Part shown: piece after piece, positions 10,859 through 21,549 of the stretch
Position numbering within the stretch: the stretch's first letter is position 1
How the letters are laid out: each line of letters starts with the position of its first letter
Source of the DNA: Agapetus fuscipes
Taxonomy: Eukaryota > Arthropoda > Insecta > Trichoptera > Glossosomatidae
DNA: 64,000 bases
Assembly: GCA_951799405.1 (NCBI GenBank)
Contig: OX637332.1
Coordinates: 15,381,001-15,445,000, forward strand
Reading direction: 5' to 3'
Position numbers and translations under genes: made by a program
Notes under the pieces: generated by a model
Databases searched by the model: none
Told to the model about the DNA's origin: nothing
The model's input: only the letters and a program-made list of their open reading frames with translations

Positions 10859-11177
10859 ATTTTAGAGATTTATATTTTTATTTAATTTGATTTGGCTTTT
10901 AATATTTTTACCTTATTTAATTTACAAGTAACTCAGTTTTTTTCTGACACTATCGTGAACAACGGCGTAATAGCCTATGGTGTGAAGTGCTCATAAAATA
11001 TTTAAGTACCTGCACAATTATTTTTTAGCCGATGTATAATAATAATTCAAGTCTAAAGCTTTGCATATTGTTGTTATGAAACAACTGCATGCAATGTAGA
11101 AATAAAAAAAAACTTTTCAGTGGATGAACACTAAAGCATCTACATAATGTTATGTTATTCGTAAAGAAATAGTTTTT
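10859..11177. other. No recognisable gene
   Basis: AT-rich sequence without a supported feature. Confidence 0.5.
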
Positions 11178-11248
11178 TATGCACTGCCAAGTAATGACGG
11201 TCATTGTAACACGAGTGTTACAATGGCTAATTACGTGCAGTGGCATAC
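11178..11248 (-). mobile_element. Short copy of the 957-1078 MITE-like element
   Basis: It shares ATGCCACTGCACGTAATTAG (minus strand) and the CATTACTTGGCAGTG end. The centre is a small palindrome (GTAACACGAGTGTTAC). It is shorter than the first copy. Confidence 0.5.
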
Positions 11249-11306
11249 AATACTTTTATACGAACGATCATTTAATAAATAACATGCATATCAAACAATT
11301 TTCTGT

Positions 11307-11360
11307 AGTGTACACAAGACCGGTCACCAAAAGTTCATTCAGCATTAGGTACAGCAATTA
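11307..11360 (+). repeat. SINE-B body fragment
   Basis: The words AAGACCGGTCACCAAAAG and TTCAGCATTAGGTACAGCA match the centre of SINE-B. Both ends are lost. Confidence 0.5.
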
Positions 11361-11980
11361 GATCAAATGTTAAATGGACAATACGAACCCTTCGGAGACA
11401 ACGCTGTAAGAAATTGCGATCTATGTGCAGCTTATTTGTGTAGCTGTAAATATATTACATTATTTTTTAGGGTCAAAGTTGTTTTTTTGTAAGCAGAGAA
11501 AAACAAAAATAAACCTATCGGAATGCCATGATGTACCTACAAAGTGGCACATGTCGATAAAAACAAGATAATTACTAAATTTATGACTGCTAGTACCTAT
11601 ATAGATACAATTAAATATATGGACAGGTAACACACTGATACACAGTGTCTTAATTAACAAAAAAATCCAACTAAAAAAATCGAATTGCCATTGAATAGAT
11701 TTGAAAAGAAAAAAAAAATTATTGTGCTGTATGAAATACAAAAAATAATTAAAATTTTATTGACTGATTTTTCGATCGTGCATTTAAAAGATGGTTATTC
11801 ATTCAATGAAATATTTTAAATATTTTTTTTTTTTATGTACTTGGGACACTAATAAATCAAGGTTTTCGCTACTATTACAGAAAATTGTATAAAATGCATG
11901 TAATACTGCAACTTCACCTAAGCTGCACATACAGAGCACTCCTCACGGCGTTGTTGAAGAATATATTTATTTTCACATTT
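11361..11980. other. No recognisable gene
   Basis: AT-rich, with several frames open only by chance. No domain is visible. Confidence 0.5.
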
Positions 11981-12095
11981 AAGGGGGCCGCGTTACGCTA
12001 ACCACTTCACTCTAAGTGAGAGTTTCCCAACTCCTGAGGGGGCTTGTTCTCATCGATAGTGCAGGCTGACTAAACCTTGTCGGTATTGTTATTTT
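11981..12095 (-). repeat. SINE-A fragment
   Basis: It matches the SINE-A middle: GGGGCCGCGTTACGCTAACC, AGTTTCCCAACTCC, GGCTTGTTCTCAT and GGCTGACTAAACCTTGTCGG. The tRNA head and the 3' end are absent. Confidence 0.65.
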
Positions 12096-12296
12096 AATTC
12101 TGGAATGGATGAAATCATTTATGTAAAGTAATAAGTAAATCATTTCTGCAAGAAATATTTTATTATTCAGTATATTATGCATTTTAGCATGCCATAAAAT
12201 AATATCCTCTTTCTTCAGAAAAATGCTAAATGTTGACAGTAACTTGATTTTTTTTTTAGAATTGAAATGAAATTTATTGATTGAATAAGGATAACT

Positions 12297-12552
12297 AATC
12301 TAGATCTATATCTAAGCTGCAAAGATATATATCATTTAGGATTCATATTAAATGCATTCCCACAAGCAAACATGTATAAGTTCGCGCTTACACATGCCGC
12401 ATGTGGACCTACAATATAAAAACCCAATCTCAAATGAATGTAAGCCCTGCAACTCTTGCCGACCTTCTCTGAGACAGGGGTGACATTGGCAAAGTGAACC
12501 ATTTTTTACAGTATGGGTGGTCAGCCTCATACCAACCTATAAGTCAAGGAAT
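12297..12552 (-). repeat. Rep1 copy, full length
   Basis: Minus-strand copy from CCTTGACTTATAGGTTGG to ATCTTTGCAGCTTAGATA with the ACATGCGGCATGTG block. The sense strand holds a chance frame from ATGAGGCTGACC at 12530. Confidence 0.85.
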
Positions 12553-12701
12553 ACAAAGATTAATACAACGATTTGTTAAAAAGAAACATGAATAAGTAAA
12601 AATGACACGTCGTACTTTTTGGTAATACGCATACAACGATATTTAGTACAACCTCAATTATCCAATTCATCAGCTACTGAGTAGAATAATCATAAGCTCG
12701 G

Positions 12702-12964
12702 ATCTAATCTAATCTTATCTCTAATCTAAGTTGCAAAGATAATGTTACATTGGAGATTCACATTACATGCATTTTCACAACCAGACACGTATAAGTTCGC
12801 GCTTGCACATGCCGCATGTGAACCTACAACACATAAACCAAATCTCAAATGGACATACACCCTGTAACTCTTGCCGTCCTTCCCTGAGACAGGGGTGACA
12901 TTGGCAAAGTGAACCATTTTTACAGTATGGGTGGTCAGCCGCATACCAACCTATAAGTCAAGGA
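12702..12964 (-). repeat. Rep1 copy, full length
   Basis: A second minus-strand copy 150 bp from the last one, with tail TTAGATTAGAGATAAGATT. Its centre reads GTCCTTCCCTGAGACAGGGG on the plus strand. Confidence 0.85.
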
Positions 12965-13343
12965 TAATCCGAAATATTTTACATAATGTTTGAACATACT
13001 TAAAAAAACGTCTTTCTTAAAAACATATCTTTTAAGAATAAAATAACTTAAAATAACAAAATAAATGGAAAGTGTATACCAGTATAAAATAAATCGCACA
13101 GAATCTGTACTCGACTTTCTTGCAAAAATTAACCCACTGTATGACGTATGTAAAGCTAGAATCATTCAGCAGCTTATGCCGTTTCAATAAAAATATAATA
13201 TATCAATAATAAATCAATTTTATTCCACCGCGGTGTGTACCTGCATACTCGCACAATATGGATATAGGCATATAAATACTTAAATGAATATAAATATTTT
13301 GTTGATTTATTTGAAAAAGTGCCAATTACACAAGAAAGATCCT

Positions 13344-14277
13344 CGACTCATAGGTTGGTATAAAGCTGACCTCTGTACTGTACTGTACTGTATCCTGCCA
13401 CCGTTTCATTAGGGGTGGCCGGTACCTCCGCAGATGCGCCTCCACTTTTTGCTGTCATCACCTTTTTCATACATACTCTTCTCTTATTCTCACTCTGCAG
13501 AATCCATTCTTTCGCAATCTCACCTATTTGGTCTAACCATTCTTTTCTCAGCCTTCCCCTTCCGCGCTTTCCTCTGACATTTCTTTTGTACACTTTCTTC
13601 GTTAGTTGTTCATCATCCTTTCTTTCAAGATGTCTGAACCATCTCATCGTACTTTTTTGTACTTTCATTCTCATATTCTCTTTTATACCACACTCGTTCA
13701 TCACTCAAGCATTACGTACTCTATCACTCAGTGTCTTTCCAGCCATTGCTCTCAGGTAAGCCATATCAACCGTACTAAACTTACATACTTTACTCAGCTC
13801 ACATACATTAAGCCTCACTTCCACCAACCAATATGCCATTGTGGACCGCCGATCTCATATTCTTCGTAAGTTTCCTATTCCTTGTAATGCTTCCAATCGT
13901 TTCCATTACACTTCTTCCTCTACTAGCGCGCTTTTCCAATTATTTCGTCAATTTCGCATTCGACTCAAACTTGCTTCCCAGATAATCAAATTCTTTCACG
14001 ACCTCCACTCTTTTTTCATTCAGTCTTATCTCAATTTCCTCACATTTCTCAGTCCTCCCAAAGTATAAAAAATAATAAACTTTGTTAATGTCACCCCTGT
14101 TTCAAGGAAGGTCGGCAAGAGTTGCAGGTTTTATGTTCATTTGAGATTTGGTTTTAATTTGTAAGTACAAATTCAGCATTCGTAAGCGCGAACTTACACG
14201 TACCTGTTTGTGGGCATGCATTTCATATTAGTTTTGAATGTTTATATTTCATTGCAACTTATATTCTAGATTATTAT
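13344..14277 (+). repeat. Rep1 copy split by a LINE-X insertion
   Basis: The 5' piece (13344-13375, CTCATAGGTTGGTATAAAG) and the 3' piece (14083-14277, from AATGTCACCCCTGTTTC to TTATATTCTAGATTATTATAG) are one Rep1 interrupted by about 700 bp. The same Rep1 lies at the matching place in the right arm (44463-44741), so it predates the duplication. Confidence 0.75.
13373..14075 (-). pseudogene. LINE-X reverse transcriptase 3' fragment
   Basis: The minus strand encodes the C-terminal part of a non-LTR retrotransposon polymerase. An open stretch at 13704-13348 reads MRWFRHLERK, then GKRGRGRLRKEWLDQI, motifs common downstream of the RT core in insect LINEs. Upstream (to about 14075) the frame is broken by several stops. 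The 3' end is a microsatellite of CTGTA units (plus strand 13376-13397), the likely tail of this family. Related 3' ends are at 56289-56470 and 61805-62090. It is a dead 5'-truncated copy inserted into Rep1. Confidence 0.7.
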
Positions 14278-14280
14278 AGA

Positions 14281-15517
14281 TGGTCATTGAACCCCTCTGT
14301 ATGCAAACTAGTACTTTGTATGGTGGGTAAACTTTTTAGTTATATTTTGAAAAAGTAACGACTGATTATTATTGGTATTTATAAAATTTTAAGAATCGCA
14401 GCCTTTTATCTATTTTTAACCCTTTGACTACCAAGAAAATTGCTAATACATTTTGTATGGAAAATTTTCACTTTGTATGGTGGCTATACTTTTGATTCAC
14501 TTTTTGGAAAAAATAATGATAGCAATATATAGGTTATTATTATTATTTTACATTTGTACTACATTATTTTTTTATTAACCCTCTAACTGCCGAGAATTTT
14601 TCCATTATTTTTTCTTTTATATGGCAACTCCCTAAACCGAGATTATGATGAAGAAATGATTATAATAGTTAGATAGCACTATTATATAAATGGATTCACA
14701 AAAAATTTAAAAAAAATCGTCGGAGCCGTTTTTGAGAAAATCGCATTTTAAATTTTCAGCTCTTCGGAAGCCATCTTGAATTTTCAAAAAAGTAAAAAAA
14801 AAATGATTACGAATTAAAGTGATAAGCTTGTTCTTTCTATCAAATTTAAAACAAATTTAAATATCTTGCATTTTAATAGGTTTTTGTAATATTTTCGATT
14901 TAAAATTTCAGGTCGTGTAAACGGTGCTTTATATTTATTTTTTCAAAAATTTTTTTTTGTTAATTTGTAGAAATTTATGTTGTCCATAATATTGTAGAAC
15001 ATTATATTTTTGTTGACTCCTTAACTTTCGAGAAAATCACAATCGTTTGTTTTTTTAATATGGCAGCCCATAGACACAGATTAGTAAGAGTGTTGCCATA
15101 ACTATATTATTAAGTCAAAAATTAATTAGTGGCAACTCTGAAAATTTAAGAAAAATTCTTGGAGCCGTTTTTGAGAAAAGTGCAATTTTATGTTTTTTTT
15201 GTATGGCAGCCATCTTGAATTTTCAAGTTGGTGTAATGCCATGTTATTCATACTTAATACATGTCCAAAAAAGTTGATGTAGCCAAAATTTGGTATCTCT
15301 AGGTCTTATACTTTGGAAAGTGACACACACACATACATACATACATACATACATACATACATACATACATACATACAGACGGACGTTTTTGAAAGATAGT
15401 GTTTTTTGGCATGCCCTGCACCAGGACAACTCATTTCCGTGAAAACCTCGAAATTTTTTTTTCACACCAAATCATAACTTTCTTTATAGCCTTCGGCTAT
15501 AGCAAGAAAGTAAAAAA
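14281..15517 (+). repeat. Rep2 composite repeat
   Basis: The block has recurring words GTTTTTGAGAAAA, CATCTTGAATTTTCA and AACCCTTTGAC/AACCCTCTAAC, so it seems to hold internally repeated sub-units. It ends with an ACAT microsatellite and a small hairpin, ATAGCCTTCGGCTAT (15486-15500). Similar material is at 8455-8700, 42480-44200 and 45710-46045. Confidence 0.55.
15329..15376 (+). repeat. (ACAT)n microsatellite
   Basis: About eleven ACAT/CATA units, preceded by CACACAC. The matching place in the right arm (43152-43182) is a GT/TGTA microsatellite, so this array changed after the duplication. Confidence 0.9.
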
Positions 15518-15539
15518 CTGTTTAATTTTCAATTCATAT

Positions 15540-15593
15540 ACTATTTGCTGGGTTGAAAAATTCACCTGCCGTTACCAAAGACCAGTCACAATT
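15540..15593 (+). repeat. SINE-B body fragment
   Basis: The words TATTTGCTGGGTTGAAAAAT and ACCAAAGACCAGTCAC match the SINE-B body. Confidence 0.5.
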
Positions 15594-15904
15594 TTTTTGT
15601 ATACGAGTATAACAATATAATAGATACATTAATAGTATGAGAAACAGCAGAGCAAACAATAGAGTACAGCTGTCAGTGGAGCTATTGACTAAAAATATTG
15701 TTTAAAAGTTCCAAAAGTGCATAAAATCATTTTTATTTCCTCGTGAATTTTAATTTTAACTGTTCTTACAACATCACAATTATAAGTTTTACAATTTGTT
15801 ATCCTTGAGGTACTTTTTTTCTAACATTTAAACTTCAGTTTCGTGTTATTTGTCTCAAAAGTTTGAAAGAATTTATTGTTGTAATTTAATTGTACAAACT
15901 TCTA

Positions 15905-16013
15905 CTTCCTCTTCTTTTTGGCAAAGTCTCACGGATACCAAGGCGCCAGTACCTAATCGTCTTCCTCTTCTTTGTGGCAAAACCACACGGATGACAGAGG
16001 CGCCAGTGTCCAT
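15905..16013 (+). promoter_or_regulatory. Tandem duplication in the LINE 5' leader
   Basis: Two units of about 56 bp, each CTTCCTCTTCTTT, then TGGCAAA, then CACGGAT, then GGCGCCAGT (15905-15960 and 15961-16013). Duplicated 5' units of non-LTR elements often hold the internal promoter. That role is inferred here. Confidence 0.6.
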
Positions 16014-16054
16014 TTACGAGTATATTGCAAATAATTAACTTATACACCTTAAAA

Positions 16055-17017
16055 ATGAAGTGCAATAAGTGTTTCAACGACATAAGCCTAAAAAAAACTC
16101 TAAAGTGCTCGAGGTGCTATATGAGCTACCACCCGTCCTGCCAAGAGAAATCCTCTGACACCATCAAGAAGATGACTGCAAGGACTCGCTCTCAATGGGC
16201 TTGTAACACATGCAGAGTGGAGGACCCGAGAACCTCCAAGCCGGGCCCCACTCCATCTCCATGTGCAGTCTCTCACCCTGCAACAAGCTCACCACCTTCT
16301 TCTACAATCCATGTAGACAAGGTGATGAAGGCTCTGGAAGAGCTTCAGAGTAGATGTGCTGCTCTGGAGGGGAGGTGCAAGGATCTGGAGGCGGAGAGGA
16401 AGGTCTGCACGTGTAAGTGCGAAGAGAGGATTGATGACTTTGAACGTGCTTTGCAAACTAAGACACTCCTTCCAGAATCTAATGATGAAGAACTGGAGCA
16501 ACTAAAGGCTAATGTTGTTCGTCTCACGCAAGAAAATGTTGATAGGGAACAATACTTGAGATCGCACAACATTGAAATTACAGGTGTACCGGAGAATAAG
16601 GATGAGTCGTTAGGTGATATTGTTTCCAAAATTGCAGGAAAATTGGACATAAACTTTGAGATAAATGAGGTTAATTTTGCTCGTCGGGTTGCTGCCTGGA
16701 GTAATGAAAAAAAACCTTCAAAGATAGTTGTGCAATTTAAAAACCGAAGCCTCGTGGAAAATTTCTTAGCAGCCATCCGTAGAAGACGTGGCCTTAACAT
16801 CAAGGATCTGGGTTTCCAAGGACAGGAGCACCGAATATACTTGAACTACCACTTAACACCAACAAACAAAAAACTCTTTAAACAGGTCAGGGAATTGGCC
16901 AAGGCCAAAGAGTACCAATTTGTGTGGATTAAACAATGTCGAATATATACCAGGAAAGATAGCAGTTCGAGGGCTATCCTCGTCAGAAACGAATCTGACC
17001 TTAAGAAGATATTCTGA
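16055..17017 (+). CDS. LINE ORF1 protein (PHD finger, coiled coil, RNA-binding)
   Basis: 320 residues when started at the Met of MKCNKCF. An in-frame Met ten codons earlier (16025) is possible, but the zinc finger begins right after the later one. Residues 3-53 show a complete PHD-type pattern: C3/C6, C18/C21, H26/C29, C50/C53. A Ser/Pro-rich linker follows, then a heptad-like segment (about 86-115, LEELQSRCAALEGRC), and an RRM-like and C-terminal domain with NIEITGVPE, KIVVQF and the HLTPTNKKLF stretch typical of LINE ORF1 proteins. The likely role is RNA chaperone and ribonucleoprotein assembly for element RNA. PHD-type ORF1s are known in CR1-like elements. The stop is at 17017, well separated from ORF2. 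Confidence 0.85.
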   Translation: MKCNKCFNDISLKKTLKCSRCYMSYHPSCQEKSSDTIKKMTARTRSQWACNTCRVEDPRTSKPGPTPSPCAVSHPATSSPPSSTIHVDKVMKALEELQSRCAALEGRCKDLEAERKVCTCKCEERIDDFERALQTKTLLPESNDEELEQLKANVVRLTQENVDREQYLRSHNIEITGVPENKDESLGDIVSKIAGKLDINFEINEVNFARRVAAWSNEKKPSKIVVQFKNRSLVENFLAAIRRRRGLNIKDLGFQGQEHRIYLNYHLTPTNKKLFKQVRELAKAKEYQFVWIKQCRIYTRKDSSSRAILVRNESDLKKIF

Positions 17018-17274
17018 CTATTTATAAAAAGTACCCATCATATTGTTACGATTTGCTTTTCTTTTTCTTTTTCATTAGTGTCTTTTTTTCTCTATACATG
17101 TTACAGAGTTATGTTCTACACTTCTGTAATAATCGATTTTGTTATTAATTTGTCTACGACTACAACATCACTATCCACCTCTCATATTCCAGTCCTTCTT
17201 ACCTCTTTAGCAGCATCCATGGTTGCCCCATTAATACTCATTGAATTCTATTGTTTTTCTAAACTTTCTCCACT

Positions 17275-20133
17275 ATGAACCTGATAACATACTACCAAAA
17301 CGTCAGGGGTCTTAGGACTAAAACACATCTATTTTATAGCAATATTTTGTGCAATGATTTTGATATAATTTGCCTTACAGAATCTTGGCTGAATGAAAAT
17401 TTTTATGATCACGAACTCTTTGACAGCCGATACTGCGTTTACAGACTTGACAGAGATTACCATACAACTGAACAAAAATTGGGAGGAGGAGTCCTTATTG
17501 CGGTTAAGTCTAGTTTAACATCATCTATCAGAACGGGCTGGGCTTCAGACTCAAAAGCGGAAGAGTTATGGATAACCATTACCTTGTCAACATCAACGAA
17601 ATTGAATTTGTGCTGCGTATACCTGCCTCAGGGTCAAAACCACTCACAAAGACTAAGTAAGTTCTTTGAAAATGCATCGCAACTAGTATTAAATAATGTA
17701 GATGACAAATTTATATTGCTAGGTGATTTCAATTTGCCTGGAATATGCTGGGAGCCGACAGATGAACCAAATTCTTTTAGTGTAACTAATCATAGTTCCC
17801 ACGATTCCCCTATGATCGATTTCATGTCATTCACGGATTTCAAACAATATAACGGCATTACAAACGTCAATGGTCGAATACTTGACCTCATATTAAGTAA
17901 CATTGAAAGTTGTAACGTGTCTCACTGCACAGACTCCCTGGTTAGTGAAGATTCTCACCACAAATCTTTACTGTTACAACTTGACAATGTCAGCATTCCA
18001 TACATAAAACTGGATCCGAGACGAGTAAAATTATTTTATAGAGCAAACTACGATCATATTAAACAGCATCTGGTAAATGTTGACTGGGGTAGCATTCTTT
18101 CGGGTAGGACTATTGATGAAGCATTGGACCGTTTCTATGAAATTTTGTATAATTGTATACAACTGTTCGTCCCATCAAAAATACGTACAAGTTCTCAAAG
18201 ATTTCCCGTTTGGTATTCACACCCATTGGTCAAAGTTATAAGGGAAAAACTAAAGGTTCATAAGAAATGGAAAAAATCAGGCCTACTTCAGGACTATGAT
18301 GAATATTCCTTACTTAGAGAACGCCAAAAAAAAATGCAACTCGAATGTTACAGAACCTTTATTAATAGAACAGAGTTAAATATTAAAAATGACCCAAAGA
18401 ATATCCACAGCTACGTTAAATGTATGAAATCACAATCAGGTTTCCCACAAAACATGTATTATAAAAACACTGTAACTAACGAAATGGAACAGGTATGCGA
18501 GATGTTCAGTGACTTCTTTCAGTCATCGTTTACATCGAGTGCTTGTCCAGTACCAGACGTGGTGAGCCCTGGAGAGATTGATATCGCCCGCATTTCTTTT
18601 GAACCATCTGATATTTTGAAAAATCTCAAACAAATGGACTTGAATAAAAGTCCGGGCCCCGATGGAATTCCCCCGCTATTCATAGTTAAATGCGCAGAGG
18701 AATTGGTCGCTCCGCTTTCCATTTTATTTAATTTGTCATTTACAACTGGAGTATTCCCGGATACTTGGAAGAGATCCTTTGTGACTCCCATCCATAAATC
18801 GGGGCCAAAGCATAACGTAGAGAACTATAGGCCTATCTCCAAACTCTCCTTGTTCAGCAAATTGATGGAGAAAATCGTGGTAGAGCAACTGACTCCAGCA
18901 TTAAAGAGTTTTATTCTTCCAAATCAACATGGATTTTTTAAAGGCAGATCGGCTGACTCGAATTTGGTTGAATTCACTGACTACTTACACAATTCAATGA
19001 GTGGTGGGGGACAGGTTGATGCCGTGTATACGGACTTCTCGAAAGCCTTCGACAAAATTAACCATGAAATATTAATCCATAAGCTGGGGAGGTATGGAGT
19101 GCACGGCAACCTGCTACGATGGTTATCTTCTTACATTATTAATAGACTCCAAGCAGTAACGGTAGAGGGTAATACTTCTCCATTTCAACAATGTCCATCT
19201 GGCGTTCCACAGGGCTCACATTTGGGGCCTGTATTATTTATTTTGTACATAAATGATATTCAGCATTGTTTCAGATCATCTTCTTTCTTGATCTATGCTG
19301 ACGACATTAAAATATACAAAAGAATTAAATGCTCCAAAGATTCCGAACAACTTCAGTTTGATTTACAGAGTTTGTCCCACTATTGCTCAAGAAGTAGCCT
19401 ATTTCTGAACGTTGCTAAGTGCTGCTCAATATCTTTTACTCGTCGCAATACCCCTTACTATTTTAACTATACAATAGACGGTATATCCCTTAGAAAGTGT
19501 AGTGAGGTAAAGGACTTGGGTGTTGTTCTGGACAGCAAAATGACGTACAGGGCTCATATCAATTGGAGAGTGAGTGGGGCCCTTAGGCAGCTGGGATTTA
19601 TTCTGAGAATCTCTAAGCCATTTAAACTACTAAATACAATAAAATTGCTCTATTATACGTACGTAAGGACATGTCTGGAATATGCCACGGTTGTTTGGAA
19701 TCCTCAATATACTACGTATATTGATAGACTAGAGAGGGTCCAGAACAAATTTTTAAAGTCTCTTAATTATAGATGTCGTGTCACATTTGACAACTACCGC
19801 CTTTCTGCCAAATATCATCAATTAATGACCTTAGAAAATAGACGTACCGTTACTGACATGAAATTTCTACATAAAATAGTGAACAATACAATCGATTCAC
19901 CCGACTTGCTTAAAAAAATTTTTTTGAACTGTCCTATACGACGAACTAGATCCTTGCTTACATTTAAACAACCTACCTGTGCAACTAATTATTTACAGAG
20001 CGCATTCATATACCGGGCCTGCAATAACTACAATATTTTTTTTGTCAACATTGATCTGTTTAACACCACCATACTGCAATTCAATGAAGCTGTAAAAAGA
20101 TCCCTTATGACAGCGGGGGCTCATGGGGTTTAA
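17275..20133 (+). CDS. LINE ORF2: APE endonuclease and reverse transcriptase
   Basis: 952 residues, uninterrupted. The N-terminal APE-type endonuclease holds QNVRG (N9), LTESW (E36), GDFN (150-153) and an EDSHH motif (225-229) where the family has its catalytic Asp/His. The reverse transcriptase begins about residue 480. NYRPIS is at 517, the first catalytic Asp at 587 (TDFSKAFD), GVPQG at 643 and the YADD box at 674-677. DLGVVLD then leads into the thumb. The C-terminal region has many basic residues and no zinc knuckle that I can see. Together these would nick the target and prime reverse transcription from it. The start Met lies immediately before the endonuclease core. Every catalytic residue I can place is present, so the protein may be functional. 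No RNase H domain is visible. Confidence 0.92.
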   Translation: MNLITYYQNVRGLRTKTHLFYSNILCNDFDIICLTESWLNENFYDHELFDSRYCVYRLDRDYHTTEQKLGGGVLIAVKSSLTSSIRTGWASDSKAEELWITITLSTSTKLNLCCVYLPQGQNHSQRLSKFFENASQLVLNNVDDKFILLGDFNLPGICWEPTDEPNSFSVTNHSSHDSPMIDFMSFTDFKQYNGITNVNGRILDLILSNIESCNVSHCTDSLVSEDSHHKSLLLQLDNVSIPYIKLDPRRVKLFYRANYDHIKQHLVNVDWGSILSGRTIDEALDRFYEILYNCIQLFVPSKIRTSSQRFPVWYSHPLVKVIREKLKVHKKWKKSGLLQDYDEYSLLRERQKKMQLECYRTFINRTELNIKNDPKNIHSYVKCMKSQSGFPQNMYYKNTVTNEMEQVCEMFSDFFQSSFTSSACPVPDVVSPGEIDIARISFEPSDILKNLKQMDLNKSPGPDGIPPLFIVKCAEELVAPLSILFNLSFTTGVFPDTWKRSFVTPIHKSGPKHNVENYRPISKLSLFSKLMEKIVVEQLTPALKSFILPNQHGFFKGRSADSNLVEFTDYLHNSMSGGGQVDAVYTDFSKAFDKINHEILIHKLGRYGVHGNLLRWLSSYIINRLQAVTVEGNTSPFQQCPSGVPQGSHLGPVLFILYINDIQHCFRSSSFLIYADDIKIYKRIKCSKDSEQLQFDLQSLSHYCSRSSLFLNVAKCCSISFTRRNTPYYFNYTIDGISLRKCSEVKDLGVVLDSKMTYRAHINWRVSGALRQLGFILRISKPFKLLNTIKLLYYTYVRTCLEYATVVWNPQYTTYIDRLERVQNKFLKSLNYRCRVTFDNYRLSAKYHQLMTLENRRTVTDMKFLHKIVNNTIDSPDLLKKIFLNCPIRRTRSLLTFKQPTCATNYLQSAFIYRACNNYNIFFVNIDLFNTTILQFNEAVKRSLMTAGAHGV

Positions 20134-20143
20134 TCGTTGGATG

Positions 20144-20215
20144 CTTTTCCTTTTCCTTTCCTTTTCCTTTTCCTTTTCCTTTTCTTTTTCCTTCCCTTTC
20201 CTATTCTTCCCCCCA
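20144..20215 (+). repeat. (TTTTCC)n pyrimidine tract in the LINE 3' UTR
   Basis: A run of TTTTCC/CTTTTC units just after the ORF2 stop, strongly strand-biased. It is part of the element's 3' UTR. Confidence 0.85.
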
Positions 20216-20489
20216 TTCCTTTTCCTCTCTTTATGTGATGATTAAGTTAATAGTCGTTTTCTCTTTGTTTTTTTCTTTCTTCTTCTTCATTTTTCTCATA
20301 TTACTTTCCAAATTTTTCTTGTTTCTCCTTCTTAATTAAGCTGTAAACTAAATTATACTACATTATGTTTGCAAACTTTGCTGGTTTTTGAAATTGTATA
20401 ACTATGTTGTTTATCCCATATATTACATGTATAACTGTTTGTTTGTCTAATAAAATAAATAAAATAAAAAAAAAAAAAAAAAAAAAAAA

Positions 20490-21545
20490 CAAAATTTAAA
20501 ATCGTTTGACGTTATGATGGGAGCTTTTTTTCGCAATTTCTCCATCAGGAAAATTTCAGCTAGAATTGTTTGATTTTGCTGCTCCATATCAGATAGAGAT
20601 GAAGATCCATAACAAGAATTTTTCTTAAAATGTATATTCTGTAAGCAAGAATATTAAATAACATACGTTGCAAAGAAGTATTAACATTTAAGATTCAATT
20701 CAAATGAACGTCCAAAAGCAGACGAGTATCGTCTCTTTAGTGCTTGTTTGTCTTATCTTTAACAGAGGTTATTTTACATGAACAATGTTTGTATGTGCAA
20801 TCTAACAATGTGACTTATGAAAATTGGAAATTGATTTACTAAATATTTCAAACAGTTTTTTTTTCTTTGTTTAGATTGTGTACAATGTGATTCTTAAGAC
20901 AATTATATTCAAAGGTAATCTCTAAAAAAAATTGTAGATAAGCAAAACAATCACTGGGAGGACGATTTGTATACATGAGTAGATTGATGAAGTGATTTTC
21001 TTTTTCGGTCCGCACACGCCGTTCAAAACGAAACATTAAAAGTCGGCCCATCTCGGGCTTATTAAATAAGTAAGCAGACTACGATATTGAATCAAGGTTC
21101 TACTGTACTTGTGAAAATGCTAAATGTTAAGAGAAAAAAAAATACATGGTTTGCGGAAGGTCTAAATGCCCACTAAAATGGGGTGGTCTCTGCTCGTATG
21201 GATACTGTTAGAGTACTTGTATTTTCAACAATGCCCCTACACATATGTTTGTAAATACAATAAAAATATTTGTATGGCTCCGACCCCCCATCGGCCGAGC
21301 CAACCAGAAATGTGTAAGCAAAACGCTATAATAATCGTATCATATTTCAGAAACATTTTCATTCACATCAGCGTGGTTTGGAAGCTAAATCGGTGTCGAA
21401 AATTGCACAAAAAATATTAATACCTACCTACACACGCGGCTATAAATTTTAATAAACTTTCACTTGATTCAGAAAAATAATTCTTGAAAACAAGTTATTT
21501 TCAGAAAAATTCAAATAAAATTGGAAATATGAAAATAAAAATGTG
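20490..21545. other. No supported gene
   Basis: AT-rich. 20665-20745 has faint minus-strand Rep1 similarity (GTTGCAAAGAAGTATTAAC at its start). Nothing else is assignable. Confidence 0.4.
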
Positions 21546-21549
21546 TATT

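Larger units (their letters stand above)
13085..15517. repeat. Left arm of a 2-kb inverted duplication
   Basis: The segment reads, in reverse complement, like 43018-45057. Shared landmarks in order are TTAACCCACT..ATGACGTATG, CACCGCGGTGTGTACCTGC, an old Rep1 copy, GCAAACTAGTACTTTGTATG, several GTTTTTGAGAAAA words, an ACAT microsatellite, and CTTCGGCTATAGCAAGAAAG. The left arm alone has a LINE-X insertion (13373-14075). The right arm alone has a Rep1 insertion and a SINE-B piece. The arms are visibly diverged but collinear over about 1.9 kb. Confidence 0.8.
15780..20489 (+). mobile_element. Full-length PHD-type non-LTR retrotransposon (CR1/Jockey superfamily)
   Basis: A complete-looking LINE: a 5' leader with a 56-bp tandem duplication, ORF1, a 257-bp gap, ORF2 with all key endonuclease and reverse transcriptase motifs, a pyrimidine-rich 3' UTR with TTTTCC repeats, and a tail AATAAAATAAATAAAATA followed by A's. 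Neither ORF is interrupted, so the copy is young and could be active. The exact 5' end and target duplication could not be fixed by eye. Clade assignment rests on the PHD-bearing ORF1 and the QNVRG / YADD style of ORF2. CR1 and Jockey-like groups are both possible. Confidence 0.85.

Noticed and set aside
12348..12530. Recurrent 60-80-codon frames in Rep1 copies as real genes
   Set aside because: They appear only within Rep1, vary in length and frame between copies, and are best explained by common descent of a non-coding repeat.
13415..13869. Ser/Phe-rich plus frames of 87-114 codons
   Set aside because: They are the complement of the LINE-X polymerase remnant on the minus strand.
15329..15376. 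Regular short repeats as a CRISPR-like array
   Set aside because: A simple ACAT microsatellite with no spacers, in eukaryotic DNA.
16345..16803. 152-codon minus frame
   Set aside because: A shadow of LINE ORF1, which has the PHD zinc-ligand pattern on the plus strand.
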